The notes below the pieces were generated by a model. The model worked only from the letters and a program-made list of their open reading frames with translations, was not told the origin of the DNA and did no database searches. The position numbers and the translations under genes are program-made. From assembly GCA_021234155.1 (NCBI GenBank), contig JAJEKV010000006.1:9143003-9207002 (forward strand): 64,000 nucleotides of DNA, given 5' to 3'. The DNA is from Isoetes taiwanensis (lineage: Eukaryota; Streptophyta; Lycopodiopsida; Isoetales; Isoetaceae). Numbering within the stretch: position 1 is the stretch's first letter; each line of letters opens with the position of its first letter. Below, piece after piece: positions 45,760 through 58,303 of the stretch.

Positions 45760-48318
45760 TTGTCTCAGGCTCCATATTCACGTTCAGAACGGATCGGCCT
45801 TGCAATACATGTAGATTATCAATGGTTTTGGGGTCAGATGGAGGGGAACAATTTCTGCATTAAAAACAAACGTTGTGTGTGAGCAGTTCAGAAGCGAGTT
45901 TGTAACCAAACTAATTGCAAGAAAGGCAGCCATTTCATAATAGGAGGTTACTACATATTTGGCAAAAGCAACAACGCATTTGACACACTTTATACAATTT
46001 TGCCAAAAATGCATCTGACACACTTTATATAACTTTGGATTGTGACGTATTTGTGTCATGTGTATCACATGTTGCTAATCATTTCTATATCTCTTGCATT
46101 AGGAAGAAAATTGTGCATAGGGCATGTATCACATATTTATGCATGCATATGTAGTGTTTATCAATAATGCAATATTAGATTGCACAAGCATGCTCTTAAG
46201 AGTGATGACTTTAGATTGCACAAGCGTGTTTCTAAGAGTGATGACTTTTATTGCTATCTGGCTAATTTTAGATTATAGAGGCTATGGTATTAAATGGAAG
46301 TGTGTATTTTTTTTAGAAGACAGATTATTTCTTATTTCCTAATAACATTTTCAGCAAATAATAGTTTCAAAGTAAATTTCTGTAATTGTGAACTAATGTA
46401 AATCACTTTCATATGAATTGAGGCATCTAAACCTACCTCTAAGAGACCTTAGCGATGGGCCCTCCACAAATAAACACAAGTTAAAACGAAAAAAGATGCC
46501 AAGCCTCCAAATCTTTTTCTTAATATCTACTTAGCTGAAAAACAAAGACCACCCTCCCCCTTCAAGGGGCTTTCTTTAACCACTAAATATACAATATTAA
46601 TGACCTCAAGTATAAGGCAAAACAAGAAATAGCTTTTTTATTCTAGATGGATATGGGTAAGAACTCCAGGTCAGCGTGGGCATGCATGTCTTTGGCCCTC
46701 TAGTGTATAAGTCTCATGCTAGAAGGATTGTTCCTAATGGTCTATGTACTTTGATGAATTCTGTGAACTACATGTGATCTGACGAGTACGACCAAGTCGT
46801 TATACTTGTTAAGACTGTGCTTAAGCTCACCAATTATTGCTTATTGGCAATGCATATAAATTTAAGTCAAAAGAACCATTTTGTTGCCTTTTTCTTTTCA
46901 AAAGATTTCATATTTCCATCTTGTTGGAATTGCGACATTTCAAAATTATGGACCCAGTGGTGTGGAGACGAACTAGAGAATTCAAATACTAAAAGGACAA
47001 ATAACTTGCATTCATGTGGTACCAAGCAAGCATTTTGCAGAGGAAGGAAGCAAGCACGCACTTGCATATGCAATGTCAAGTTGCTCAAGCAAACTGTTAA
47101 ATCACAATTTTAGCCCTTCTACCGCCCAAAACAGCGCAGCAGTATATTACTGTAAGAAATGTAACCATATCTAAAAACCCACCAAGCTGCAGCTGCAATT
47201 AACATTAAGCACAGAGCATTGCATTCTAGGAGATTAATATTCCAGTCTCACTTTATTGCTTTCTTTTCTGTCCCGCTCGTGACCCCGTGAGTCCAGGAGA
47301 TTAAAATTCCAATCTTATTACTAGTACTTTGTCTCCTCCATTTCTTGTGTGTAACTATGCGCTGCTTGTGATGCTGTGAGAAAAGGCTAGCTAGTTTACT
47401 TCATAGATGGGTTTGGTCTGCATAGAGAATAGGCTGATTACAGTTTTGTGCACTTTGCTTGAACAATTTTTAAACATGTGTTATAACCTACATGGGTCAT
47501 CATGTGAAAGTGGATTGAATTACATGGGTCATCATGTGAAAGCATCTTCGTGTGTGGAGCATAGATAAGGAACATAGACATTCAGGTTCAAGTGAAGTAA
47601 CCCTTTAGCCTACTACAGAGCATGATTTCATAAGCGTGATAGGAGCTGGTCCGCCTTAAGATTTTTGTGCAGCATATTAACCTGATATCTATTTTGGTCC
47701 ATCATGGTCCATCAGGAAAAGTAGTTAGAGTAAAGATAATAAGTCTACACATATTTTGCTTTTCATGGTGGCCCTCAATAGCTCACACTGGTCATCCTGG
47801 AAGCACAAGAAAAATTGTGACTAATCATCTGCACACTATACTCTGATGAATTCTATGAACAAGAAGCCACCTTACTGCTTGTTACAATAGTGCTTAGGCT
47901 CATGGATTGCAGATTGTGCCACATCTTGATATAAATAGCTCTACAGAGCTTGCTTTAGCGAAGTGTAGTTTTATTCTTGCACTTATAGGCATCTATTATG
48001 GACCCAGTTTGATAGTAGAAATTGAAGAGAACTATGCCAAGCAGAACTAAAAAAAGATATGTTGATCTCATGCTAGGAAAGGGGTAGAGGCCCCCTTGTT
48101 AACTATGTGCTTACCCAAATACAATAGGGTTATAAAGGATACAAAGTCAATTAACGGTGCAGATGAAGCTAAGGCAGGATTTACAACATGCAAATAGTGT
48201 TTTTCTGGGATCCTACTTACTCTACTGTAACCAGGATCCATTGGCCTTCTTTGCATGTTTTAAACCTTGCTTTAGCTTTATAAAAGATCAAGATTTTAAA
48301 TAACTATGTTATGTATAG
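45760..48318. other. intergenic region upstream of the host gene
   Basis: No supported gene. It contains a 36-bp tandem duplication at 46,175-46,246 and a spaced 22-bp repeat TACATGGGTCATCATGTGAA at 47,489 and 47,521. Short ORFs are not supported by motifs. Confidence 0.6.
46175..46246. repeat. 36-bp tandem duplication
   Basis: TTAGATTGCACAAGC...GTGATGACT at 46,175-46,210 and again at 46,211-46,246 with few changes. Confidence 0.85.
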
Positions 48319-48440
48319 TTAGTGTCCTTTTAGTCCTTTTTTTGTGAAAGAAGCAACAAAGTTGTGCCTGCATATCTGTACTCAAATAAAAACACAATTT
48401 TGTTGCTTCTTTCTTTTACAACGAAAACACTAAACACTAA
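48319..48440. mobile_element. MITE-like inverted repeat, 122 bp
   Basis: TTAGTGT...GAAGCAACAAAGTTGTG (48,319-48,366) pairs with CACAATTTTGTTGCTTC...AACACTAA (48,391-48,440) across a ~25-base loop. No certain target duplication is seen, so the superfamily is not assigned. Confidence 0.45.
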
Positions 48441-48685
48441 AGAACTCTTCCATTGTGATTGCAATCATAGACAAATCCATCGGACAAATTTCCCGAGAAT
48501 TTTAAAATAAGACTTGGGTATGGACAGTAGATACCAACAAAGAAAAAACATCGATTTTGGCCATGCTTCAACAATCAAGGGATTGTAAAGACGAGTTTGT
48601 TCACTAGTCCCGTAATTGAAATCTGAGCACTAGAAAAGAGCCTATGCATCATGCTTTTTAGGTTGTAAATGTTTATAATACTTAC

Positions 48686-49075
48686 TTGTTACTGAGTTGA
48701 GATCATAACAAACTTAGCGAAGTAGCCAGTCCACTGGATTACGCTGGAGCATGATCCCAAGCATCTGCAACAAAACGGAACAAATGTAAGAGTGATATAA
48801 TACAACTCTAAGAAGACCACGTGAAGAATCAGAGTTATAAAATGCAAAATAGTCAGTAGCCTGTGAGCAAGTGAGTCCGGGCAGCTGTGCATTGCCTCTG
48901 CTATGGAATGGTGTGCTTTTAAGTTTGAAAGAATGATGCCTTGTCTTATGTCTAGGGCGAACATCACTACAAAAGGAAAAGATCTGCGCTTGCATGCGTT
49001 CTGACCTAAACCGGCAGGGGTAGATCTGGGACAAATACGGAACGAGTTTCAAAAGGTCTTTACCTTCCCGGATGC
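48686..49075 (-). other. possible exons of a minus-strand transcript
   Basis: A segment 48,764-48,686 is bracketed on the minus strand by the acceptor TTGTTGCAG and the donor GTAAGTATT. Further right, a donor GTAAAGACC follows CATCCGGGAAG at about 49,070. An ORF start MFALDIRQGIILSNLKAHHS lies at 48,855-48,967. Splice signals are good, but the frames do not join into a clear protein, so this could be a non-coding RNA or chance. Confidence 0.25.
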
Positions 49076-49099
49076 TTGTTCCGTAAGGAGCTTAACCGT

Positions 49100-49873
49100 G
49101 CCTGCCCTAATTCTGATTAGGGCAAAACGGCAGAGAGACGACGGTCCAGAACGGCCCCATCGAATTTTCAAGACCGTCCATTTTTCAACGGTTCAAGCCA
49201 CACAAGCCAATTTTATGACACGTGGATGGCTAGATTTGGTCATTAGGTTCTTTCATTAGGTTCTTCCTATCACACATGGCAATTCCGGCTGCATGATTTC
49301 CTATTCCTATTAATTTTACCTGAATTGGGATGACATGGCACAGGATCCGGCAAAATTTTCAGATGCTCCTTCACTCCATCTGAAAAACTGAAATCGCCTG
49401 CAGTTTGTTGCTTAACCGAAGCTTCTTGTCTTGTAACCAGTTTTTGCCATAGCTTTCTGTCTTGTAGCGGGTCTCGTCATCATGATTTTGTTTCTTGCTC
49501 CACTTCAAGAGCTCGAAGCACCTATTTCCAATGAATGGTCTTGATCGAGAGGCATGTGCTTTGCTCACGTGACAAAGACCCAGAAATTGGGTTTTTTCAT
49601 AATGGGGATCCGCCCTAAGTAAACAATGAACAACCATTTCTATTGAATTAAGGTTTTGATTAGTTCTTTGAAGAGTTTTCAAGCACTTTTGTTGCATTGC
49701 TTGTTTCCATTGCATCTTACATCTCTTTGTCACTCTCACCTATTGTTGGTATCATCAACATTTCCTCACATTTACTTCAGATTCTATTTTCTTTGGTGCA
49801 GATTCCAAATCGCATTCAACTACGCCTTGCCACTGGCGCAGAATTAAAAGTAAATTATTTTCACATTGGGAGA
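49100..49873. other. no gene recognised
   Basis: A minus ORF of 122 codons (49,371-49,739) lacks recognisable motifs. Confidence 0.4.
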
Positions 49874-51395
49874 TGTGACGTTCCAGCATAATATACGGTA
49901 TAAATGTGTATATTATACTACCACGTCACTAGTACATGTCGACCTTGATGACATGTACATGGCGACCGTAAAGGGCTGCACCCTGGGGGGGCAACTTCTC
50001 ATGTTGCACATGCCTTTAAAATGTGCATATAACACCATTTTTCCACGTGGCAAGCCCTACATGACCTTTTGGCCCTAACCCTAAAAGGGTCATGTAAAAG
50101 AGACATGAACCCTAAACTTTCCTTTCTCGGATTCCAGTCTCCAAGAGCCATTTCAACCAAGCACATGCGCCATTCTGCCTTGCCAAACACCGTCAAGTCC
50201 GCTTTGCACACCAGAGCTTCCGAACTCATTCATCTTCAAAATTAACAGAGCATGGATGCCTTCCAAGGAGCTGGAGCAAGCCAAGGATCAGGTAGTTGTG
50301 CAATGCCAACTTTCAGTCTGGCATTAGGCCGAGTTTGTATGTTAGATTAGCCTTAGAGGCCCTATAGATTCCGAGATCTCAGCCTCTAACGAAGGAACCT
50401 AGCCATGTATGTTTAGGTAGATGGATTAGATGTTATTCTGTATTTCAATTTATGGATGATGATGTTCTATCTCTATGCGCACTCTTGTATATTGGGAAGG
50501 GGGGTAAATAATGTACCTAGATAGCCTCATTAATTCCCACCACGCGCCTCGGTTGGCATAAGAGCCCACCGGCTATGGGTGGTGGGGCTAGACCGCATAT
50601 ATAAAAGGATATGTCCCATTACAAATTGATCCTCCGGTGTGTAAAGCCTCACCGGGATCTTAATGGGCTAGGCCTGATGGTTTGCCACCGAAAAGACATG
50701 GGCTCCACACCTCTTGGGTGATGTGTCACTTTCAATGGGGTTCAAGTCGAGATGAGCAATGGCTCTCTAGCCGCATGTAATGGGCATGCGTTCTAGAGGG
50801 AGTGATCTCCTCCTCGCCATCATCGATTGGGGAGATACAACCCGTGAGTAGCCCCTTTGGCTATGCACCCTGTGAGGCTATGGTCCCTTTGGCTATGCAC
50901 CCTGTGAGGGCTACTTCGCCAAGTCCCAAGACTTATCAGCCTATTCTCGCAAAGTATGCACAAGAGGGGCGGATGGAACCACTACACAACGACCAAGTTC
51001 TATGCCAGTCAAGTCCATTGTTATGAACTCTCATCCGCTTTGACCTCCGAGACCCGAGCTTTAAGTCGATCCCCTTGAGTCAGAGTCTTGGGGGAATCCC
51101 TTTATTTTGATGATATTGATGTTGTTGATGTAGATGTGATGGTGAGCCACCCTTCGAGGTGGGACTATATGTATTTGATGCTATGTGCTTATGTTTATTT
51201 ACGCTTCCCGGCTAGGTCGATCCCGAGGGCTTACGGAATGAATGACACGCCCATTCTCGCCACGCCGAAAATACTTGTTGATTAGCAAGGATTCAATGTT
51301 AGGTGGATGGCCTATGTCAGCATGTACGTTGGCACGAGGTATGAACTCTGGTTCTTATACGATGGGAGCATCATATATGAACCGGGGATGTCACA
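49874..51395 (+). mobile_element. family E LTR, plus orientation
   Basis: 1,522 bp, TGTGACGTTCC...GGGGATGTCACA, matched in reverse at 56,064-57,685 (for example CTTTGGCTATGCACCCTGTGA here and its relative near 56,540). The primer site follows at once. It is a 5' LTR; the 3' LTR of this copy is absent. Confidence 0.78.
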
Positions 51396-51396
51396 G

Positions 51397-51408
51397 TGGT
51401 ATCAGAGC
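51397..51408 (+). other. family E primer-binding site, initiator-Met
   Basis: TGGTATCAGAGC, an exact match to the classical plant initiator-Met primer site, one base inside the LTR. Confidence 0.88.
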
Positions 51409-51620
51409 AATGATCTTGGAGGACCAAGATCAAGCACTGGCCATTTTCCCAATTAGTACTAACAGTTAGAAATTCCATCTTGGAGATAACAATCCAAACA
51501 TGAGCCGCGAAAAATGAGGAAAGTTTTTTTCTCATCTTAGAATAATAAGCTAAGTTAGTAATAGTTAGCAAAAGTAAAGTTGTAAATTATAAGAGAACCG
51601 AAATTTTTGGCCACTAAAAA

Positions 51621-51878
51621 GTGACTACTCACAGAGTGTGCCTAGGGCCTTAGCTAAAATTTAGCCCGAGGCTCTCATGCACTGTGTGAGCATTTGACCA
51701 TAGTTCATTAAAAAATATAGATCATTAAAGTAATCTGATAGCATAAGATGGCTTAAAATCAAAATTTAAGCTAGGAAAACCTGTCATACCCCTAAGAAAG
51801 AGTGACTACACACAGAGTGCGCCCAGGGTCTTAGCTAAAATTTAGCTCAGGGCTCTCGCGCAATGTGTGAGTAGTGGC
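51621..51878. repeat. direct repeat in the family E leader
   Basis: GTGACTAC-CACAGAGTG...TTAGCTAAAATTTAGC...CTCTC blocks at 51,621-51,698 and 51,801-51,878, 180 bp apart. Confidence 0.8.
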
Positions 51879-51945
51879 AGTAAATTTTGCCTTAGAGAAT
51901 GATGTTTTAAATAGTTGGATAACATGAAAATTACAAGTGGAAACC

Positions 51946-51954
51946 CTATAAATA
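51946..51954 (+). promoter_or_regulatory. TATA-like box 110 bp before a short ORF
   Basis: CTATAAATA upstream of the ATG at 52,058. It may be an internal promoter or chance. Confidence 0.35.
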
Positions 51955-52057
51955 GACCTTTAAGGTACGTCATTTGTACTCTTTCCCTCCGTCTGTCGAG
52001 CTCCACTATGCAAGCCACTTTTTAGGTGCCAGTGAGGCGATCAAGCTATTTCAAGAC

Positions 52058-52171
52058 ATGGCCCGCACCAAACAAACAACCAGGGTGGTTATGGAAGATG
52101 GATCCAACAGTGTCCAAGTCCTCGCTGCTGAACAAAAGGCAAGAGAGGCCTTGGGAACGCGAAAAAACTGA
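52058..52171 (+). CDS. short ORF with a histone H3-like N-terminus
   Basis: 37 codons starting MARTKQTTRVVMEDG. The first seven residues equal those of mature-plus-Met histone H3 (MARTKQT), after which it diverges. It is the first good ATG after the primer site and leader, so it may be the remnant gag start of family E. A stop follows at 52,169-52,171. Either coincidence or capture is possible. Confidence 0.4.
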   Translation: MARTKQTTRVVMEDGSNSVQVLAAEQKAREALGTRKN

Positions 52172-53071
52172 AGAGCAACAAAGTAGAATTCTGCTGAGAT
52201 GAATGAAAAGCCTAGCTAGGGTTAAAGAGAATGTAATAAGAACAACAAAAACTTGAAGACCTGGAGTTCCATTGCCACTCTTTTCAAGTTCATTGTTTGC
52301 ATTGTAAAGCTTCATTCTTTGTACTTGCGGCAGAGAAAATATATTTAAGGTTGCACTACGATTGCCATAATGTAATATAGACGACCATTGAAAAAGAGGT
52401 AAGGGGGATTTGCAGTAATGTCCAATCTCCCACTACAAAATTAAAATGGAATAAGAAAAATAATGAAGTTAGAAACGCTTCGGCATCCTACCTTACAGGC
52501 GCTCCTCTGAGGCGAAATGCCAAAATGTAGATAGGCAAGCATAAGCAGGCTGTAGAGAAAAATCATAAATTCAAAATTGGTATTGCTGCGCGTCCTGCAA
52601 GAGGGAGAAGGAATGCGGTGTTTTCAACATGGAAATGAATGCCATCGCTTTTTAATAAAGAAGACAATTGAAACAAGAGGCGCTCAGATGCCCCAATATA
52701 TGGTCTGGGCCGTAGGATCGATGGATCCGAGTCCACAATGCATCTCGTTTAGAATATATAGCAAAATAACAAATAAGATCCAACACGAAATAATAAAACA
52801 AAGAATATCAAACACACTTCGGGGACAACGAAGGGCAACCCTTCGTGCGTAGCACCTTTTTAACAATTACCTACAACATAGAATTTACAGGTCATCTAGG
52901 GTAACTAGTATATGAAATTTTTGGACATGTTTTTGGTGACATGCAGTCGAAGGTCAAACATTAGTTCTAAATCATCCAGCAACAAATATGAGCTTCTTTG
53001 TGTCATACTGGATAGTTGGAAAAGTAAGAAAATGGCAGATTAGCTTTAGAAGAAGCATAAAGTGGATACTC
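52172..53071. other. no gene recognised; end of E remnant
   Basis: Non-coding sequence between the E leader and the LINE tail. The 3' end of the E copy cannot be located. Confidence 0.5.
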
Positions 53072-56063
53072 TTTTTTTTTTTTTTATTGAAGGCGTGTTT
53101 ATATATTAATTATAAAGTATAAGTTAAAAAAAGATACTTTTTGAAGGGAAGTTTAACCCTATATAAGTTATCAAAAAAATACTTTTTGAAGGGAAGTATA
53201 ACCCTAGTAGGTGTGGACATAAAGTTTATAGGAAAAATTTTCAGCATAGTTTGGAGCATGATGCAAAGACCCTGTATCATATAAGTGGTCTGATGTATTC
53301 TAAAAGTATGACTTGAGGTTGAAATTCCCGATTTTACGCCCTTGCCTCCTCACCATGACCGACAGACACGTATAAGGCGCATGCATGATTCTCTTTTGCC
53401 ATATTAAAGTCGACGCTTGCTATCCTTTGCCTCACAAAGCATTCCTCTTCTTGCATCCGGGTTCTACGGTCCGCGGAAGAATTGCATAGGCAAGGCTCGT
53501 CATGACCATAAAGATTGGGAGGGCGAACACTTTGATCCATTGCTGATTAGTTGCAAAAGATCAATCCCCTTCCATTTGAGCTTATGCGCGATTAGAAAAG
53601 ATAATTCCCCGAAATACCGTAAAGATAGATGTAAGAAACAAAATTGAACCTATACAAAGACCAAAAATCCATTTGATGTCATATTGAACTTATTTGATAA
53701 TAGCCTCGGGGTGAGTTATATCACAATTGAAGATGCAATTATTCCTCCCCTTCCAAATACGCCATAGCAGAATATAAATCCTCCAATCGTTAGGATTATT
53801 TGGCATAAAAAACTCCAATGAATCCATCGAGTTAAGGTCGTATCCAAAAATATTGGAGGCAAGCTCGAGGACCCATTCCGACCAGAAACATGATCTAAAA
53901 AGATGTTCCTCATCTTCCCTGTGACTAATGCATCTGGGGCAGACATCCGAATCTGCCATATGAATCATGTATCTCTTATGATTAGTGGCCAGAGCCCTGT
54001 GCCAAAGCTGCCACATGAAAGATTTCACTTTTGGGGGGATTGGGCTTGACCACATGAACTTTAAGTTCTTTGTGCATCTCTCCTCCTCTGTCTGCCACTT
54101 GCTGTGCATGGAAAGTTTCTGATCTCTCATCAGGTACTTGTAAGCATTTTTTACCTTGAAGCCATTGATTCCATTATAATTCCAATTGACATCGCCATCC
54201 GGCCCATCTCCCTTGAGAGAGCGTTTAGGCAGATATATTGTAGAGCACCTCAAGATACTCCCTTCCCCCTCCAGGGCCGAGAGGTGAAAGGGAATGATTC
54301 CTTGGTCATCATACATATCTCTGATGTAGAAAATTCCTTTGCTCCCCCAAATCCTTGCCTGCTCCGGGAAGTGGCATGCTAAACATAAGGAAGAGTCGTT
54401 AGTAAGGAGTGCCGGATTCCAAAAAATGGATTGATCCATGGACAGCCCCTCTTTCCAAGTAAACATCCCCTTGACTGAGTTCCAGGCTTTGATCCATTTC
54501 TTAATGAGACCAGGGATAGAGTTAGGGACCTTGATCAGGAAGAAAATAGAGTGGGGTAATACTAAATTTAACTTCCTCCATCCGTAAGAGAGACATCTGC
54601 TCAAGTAATGCCTAATAATAATAGAGACTGGATGGTTGATCAGATTATAGGCTGCCTTATAGAGATATTTGGCAGCGAGGGCATTCCCCTGCTTCTCAAT
54701 ATTAATAACTCCAAGCCCCCCCATACTTTTGCTCTTGCAGCACTCCTCCATGGCCACAGTAGTCCAGCACCTTCTATTCTATCCGCACGATATAAATCTC
54801 CCAATGATGCTCTGTAATTTGGATGTCACTTTCTTCGGAGCAAGAATGACAGATGACTGGTAGACATGTGAGGAGGAAATAACAAAGTTTGCAATAATAG
54901 CTCTACCCTGCTTAGAGATGTACTTGGAGTTTAAACTATCAACTTTTCTTTGGAATTTCTCAATAATGTCAGACCAAATATCTGAGGGACTACCTTTAAG
55001 GGCTAAGGGGATCCCTAGAATCTTGGAAGCACTGGTAGGGAGGATATACTTACAGCCCAGAAGAGCAGCTATTTGCTCTCCTTTTACCTGATCTCTGGCT
55101 ACAACTTTAGATTTGATAGGATTGATTTTACAGCCCGAGGCTACTTCAAATTCTTCCAAAATGCTTTGAGTGTTGGTGAGGGATCTGTTGTCCATCGATA
55201 CTAAGAGGAATGTGTCATCTGCAAAATGTCCATTCAAGATTTGATCCATTTCTCCATTATCAGGGAGGGTGAGACCTTGGATCACATTAGACCTTTTTGC
55301 TTCTTCCAGTTTACCATGAAGAGCCTCCATAATAATAAGAAATAAGAATGGAGCTAGTGGACAACCCTGCTTTACCCCTCTTTGCAGGGGGAAGAAGGGG
55401 CCACATTCTCCGTTAATTAAAACAGAAGATCTAGAATTTGAGAGTATTGCTTTAAAAAGGAGAATTACCTCATCCGAGAAGCCTAAGGCTCTGCAGCATT
55501 TGAATAAAAAATCCCAACTTACCGTATCGAAGGCTTTGGTGATATCCAGCTTGATGAGTGCTATATCTTGATTGGTGTCTTTGGCCCCGCTTCAGCCCCA
55601 AAGATAGTCAGAACTACATTGTCTAAGATGAATCTATCCTTTAAGTAAGCAGCTTGGGAGGTGCTTATAATCCTTTCTAGCACACTCTTAAGCCTTCTGG
55701 CAATTGTACATGAAATAATCTTATAAATAACATTGGTTAGAGAGATAGGCCTGTAATCCGAGAGAGTAGCTGGCATATCAGTCTTTGGGATGAGCGTGAT
55801 GAAGCTCGTGTTGATTCTCGCGTCCAAGCATTTCACAGCCCTGAACTCATTAGCCAAATTAGCAAAGCTATCCCCTAAAATGGGCCATACTTTGATAAAA
55901 AATTCCACTGGGAGCCCATCAGGGCCCGGACTTTTACCCTTTTCCATTTCTTTTGCAATTTGAAAAATCTCCTCATTGGAGAAGGGCCTCTCGATGCTAG
56001 AATTTTCCTCCACACTTACCTTTGCTTGGAGATTAATAAACCTATTCATATTTGCCTGGGTGC
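53072..56063 (-). mobile_element. L1-type LINE, 5' part separated by an LTR element
   Basis: A T run at 53,072-53,085 marks the poly(A) end. A 3' UTR of ~600 bp then leads into ORF2. The element stops abruptly at 56,063, where a family E LTR begins, so the endonuclease and N-terminal part should lie beyond the right edge. Just inside the T run, a repeat of ATACTTTTTGAAGGGAAG occurs twice (53,140-53,205). Confidence 0.85.
53690..56063 (-). pseudogene. LINE ORF2: reverse transcriptase and zf-RVT domain
   Basis: RT blocks in order: KSPGPDGLPVEFF, LSDYRPISLTNVIYKIIS, IALIKLDITKAFDTVSWDFL, GVKQGCPLAPFLF, and the catalytic HFADDTFLLV (~55,220; Phe replaces the usual Tyr of YADD). CKINPIKSKVV follows, then a C-terminal zf-RVT with CPRC...EDEEHLFRSCFW (53,870-53,950). 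A stop at 53,690 follows LWRIWKGRNNCIF, with no RNase H. Two frameshifts, near 55,580 and 54,765, break an otherwise well-kept ORF. Confidence 0.9.
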
Positions 56064-57685
56064 TGTGACGTCCCCTACTCGCATACGGTGCCCTCACCGT
56101 ATACAAACAGGAGTTCATCCCCCATACCAGCTCCATGCTAATACAGGGCCCTCCACATGACACTGCAACCGTGACGGGTTCCAGTGGGAAGAGTGGAAGG
56201 GTCATTGCACCCCGCCTCCCTCGGGCCTACCTAGTCTGCGGCTGTAAACATACATGTCGGTAGCACATACATCAACATCATATGACCATCAATGGCGGAT
56301 GGTCCTCCACATATCTGCATAGACAAAGATCAAAGACATCACATAGGGAATCCTACCCAAGGCTCGGACTCAAAGGGATGATCCATCGACTTGGGTCTCC
56401 GAGTTCATTGCGCATGCAATTCATGGCAATGGATTTGGCTGGCATATGAACATGGCTTAGGGTTGTCCACTCCATCCGCCTCTCCTGTGCACACTTTGCA
56501 GAGTAGGCTGAAAAGTGTTGGGACCTGATCAGAGTCCTCACGGATGCATAGCCAAGGGGCTATATCCCCGGGTTGCATCTCCCCAGTTCGATGGGGCGTA
56601 GGGATCTCTCCCTCCGCAGATCTACATGCCGACTCAAGGTGACTAGAGGGCCACTGCCCGTATTCGACTTGAACTCAATGGAAGGTCATATTCACCACCT
56701 CACGAAGTGTCGAGCCCATGCCTTGCCCACACGCAGCTGGGTAAGCCATTAGACCTAGTCACGCGTGACCCCCTAGCCTTTACACACCGGAGGGGTCGCT
56801 CAAGTGTCGAAACATGAACCTCCTTATAAGCCCGCCCGCCCCTTCACCCACAACTGGGTGTGGCTCTTGTGCACAGGCCGCATCTATAGTGTGCTAGAGA
56901 GGCTAATCTAGGAGCATCTACTACCAAGCTTTAGGTCTCTACCCCCCTTCCCAATACAAGGAGTTCACAGAGATACATCATCCATATACATCACAGAAGA
57001 ACTAAAGAACAAGATCTAATCTATATCATAGAGTTAGGTTCTTTAGTTAGAATCTGCTATCTACTCATCTAGAGATCTAGATAGCTGCTAAAGGCGATTT
57101 AATAGGCTAAACCGACTGATACAATGACTGGAAAACGGTTTAGACCATTAAATCGACTACATACCTGATCCATGAGTTGCTCCTCCCCGACTGAAGTTCC
57201 ACCATCCCACCTTGAACCGCTCAAATCAAGGGAAACTAATGGTGCCATTCTCTCGACGGAGTCCGAGGCTGTTTTGACTCCTAGAGCAGCCAAAACAGCC
57301 TCTAAAACCCTAGGAACGAAAATGGGCAAGTTAGGGTTCTTCTACTTAAATAGGCAAGGGTTGGGGCTTAGGGTTTCCAATTATCCCTTTAGGCATGTGG
57401 GATAATTGGAAATGGGCCCACTTGCCTTTAATGGCTAGGTGGCCAAATGTGCCTACATGGAAATGTGTGCACCTAAATGTGCCCACATGGAAATGTGTGC
57501 ACCTTAATAAATGTGCATGTGCACATTAATAAGAAATGCACATACCTAGCAAGTTGCCCCCCTAGGGCTACTCACCGCTACACGCCGGCTACATTAATCG
57601 CCGTTGGAGTGGCGCGGTAATGCTGCGGATTTAGACAAGATGCGATACGGCCCCGGGACCGTGATAATCGTGGCCGAACGCCACA
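56064..57685 (-). mobile_element. family E 3' LTR (minus)
   Basis: 1,622 bp from TGTGACGTCCCC to GAACGCCACA on the plus strand, the inverse of the 49,874-51,395 LTR with notable divergence. A polypurine tract lies on its right. It is therefore the 3' LTR of a minus-strand element that continues right. The left flank is LINE coding sequence. Confidence 0.8.
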
Positions 57686-57698
57686 TTCTCCCCACCTT
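57686..57698 (-). other. polypurine tract of the second E element
   Basis: The minus strand reads AAGGTGGGGAGAA directly before the LTR start; another GGTGGGGAGA lies about 40 bp upstream. Confidence 0.65.
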
Positions 57699-57794
57699 GA
57701 AATGATGTCGCCCGCAAAGATCGTAAGTCTCCCCACCTTGGAATCTTCCTAACCCGCAATCAACCCGATGCATACGATATACTACTATTATACT

Positions 57795-58303
57795 TACACA
57801 TTTATTAAGATTACCTTAAGGTAATATTTTTAAATTATTACTACGCCATTACATTATCAAATAACTTGTCAATTCGTAACTTCTATTAAACAGGGTACTT
57901 ATTAGTCCTCGTTATTATAACATTTAGTTTATCACAATTTAACACTTTCATATACAATTATTATTTAAGGTACTCTTCATTCCTTGCAACACATTCCAAC
58001 AAAATTTGTGTTGCAAGTCCTCGACCTTAAAATCCTCGCATTAATTTTACAATATCTATAATTACATACTTACTATCTTAATTATTAGAATTACTCTAAG
58101 GTAATGTTTAAGACATTACTGTACTATTTCATTACCCAATTAACTTATCACTTCATAACTTAATCTTCGCAAGGTAATTATTAACCTTACTTAACACAAC
58201 ATTTAAGTTTATCAAAGTTTATCAATTTCATACAAAATTTACACTTCTAAGGTACCCTTCATCCCTTGCAACACATTATAACAAAATTTGTGTTGCAAGC
58301 CTT
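57795..58303. repeat. ~280-bp direct repeat, two copies and a relic
   Basis: ATTACCTTAAGGTAAT...CAAAATTTGTGTTGCAAG at ~57,806-58,019 recurs at ~58,088-58,302. A short relic (ATTACCCTACGGTAAT) lies at 58,915-58,931. Non-coding and AT-rich. Confidence 0.8.

Noticed and set aside
56064-57685. Solo LTR
   Set aside because: A polypurine tract lies on its right side and the five-base flanks (GGTGC and TTCTC) do not match, so it is the 3' LTR of an element running right.
49874-57685. The two E LTRs as ends of another palindromic element
   Set aside because: The right LTR has no primer site on its inner side but a polypurine tract on its outer side, and a LINE fills the interval.
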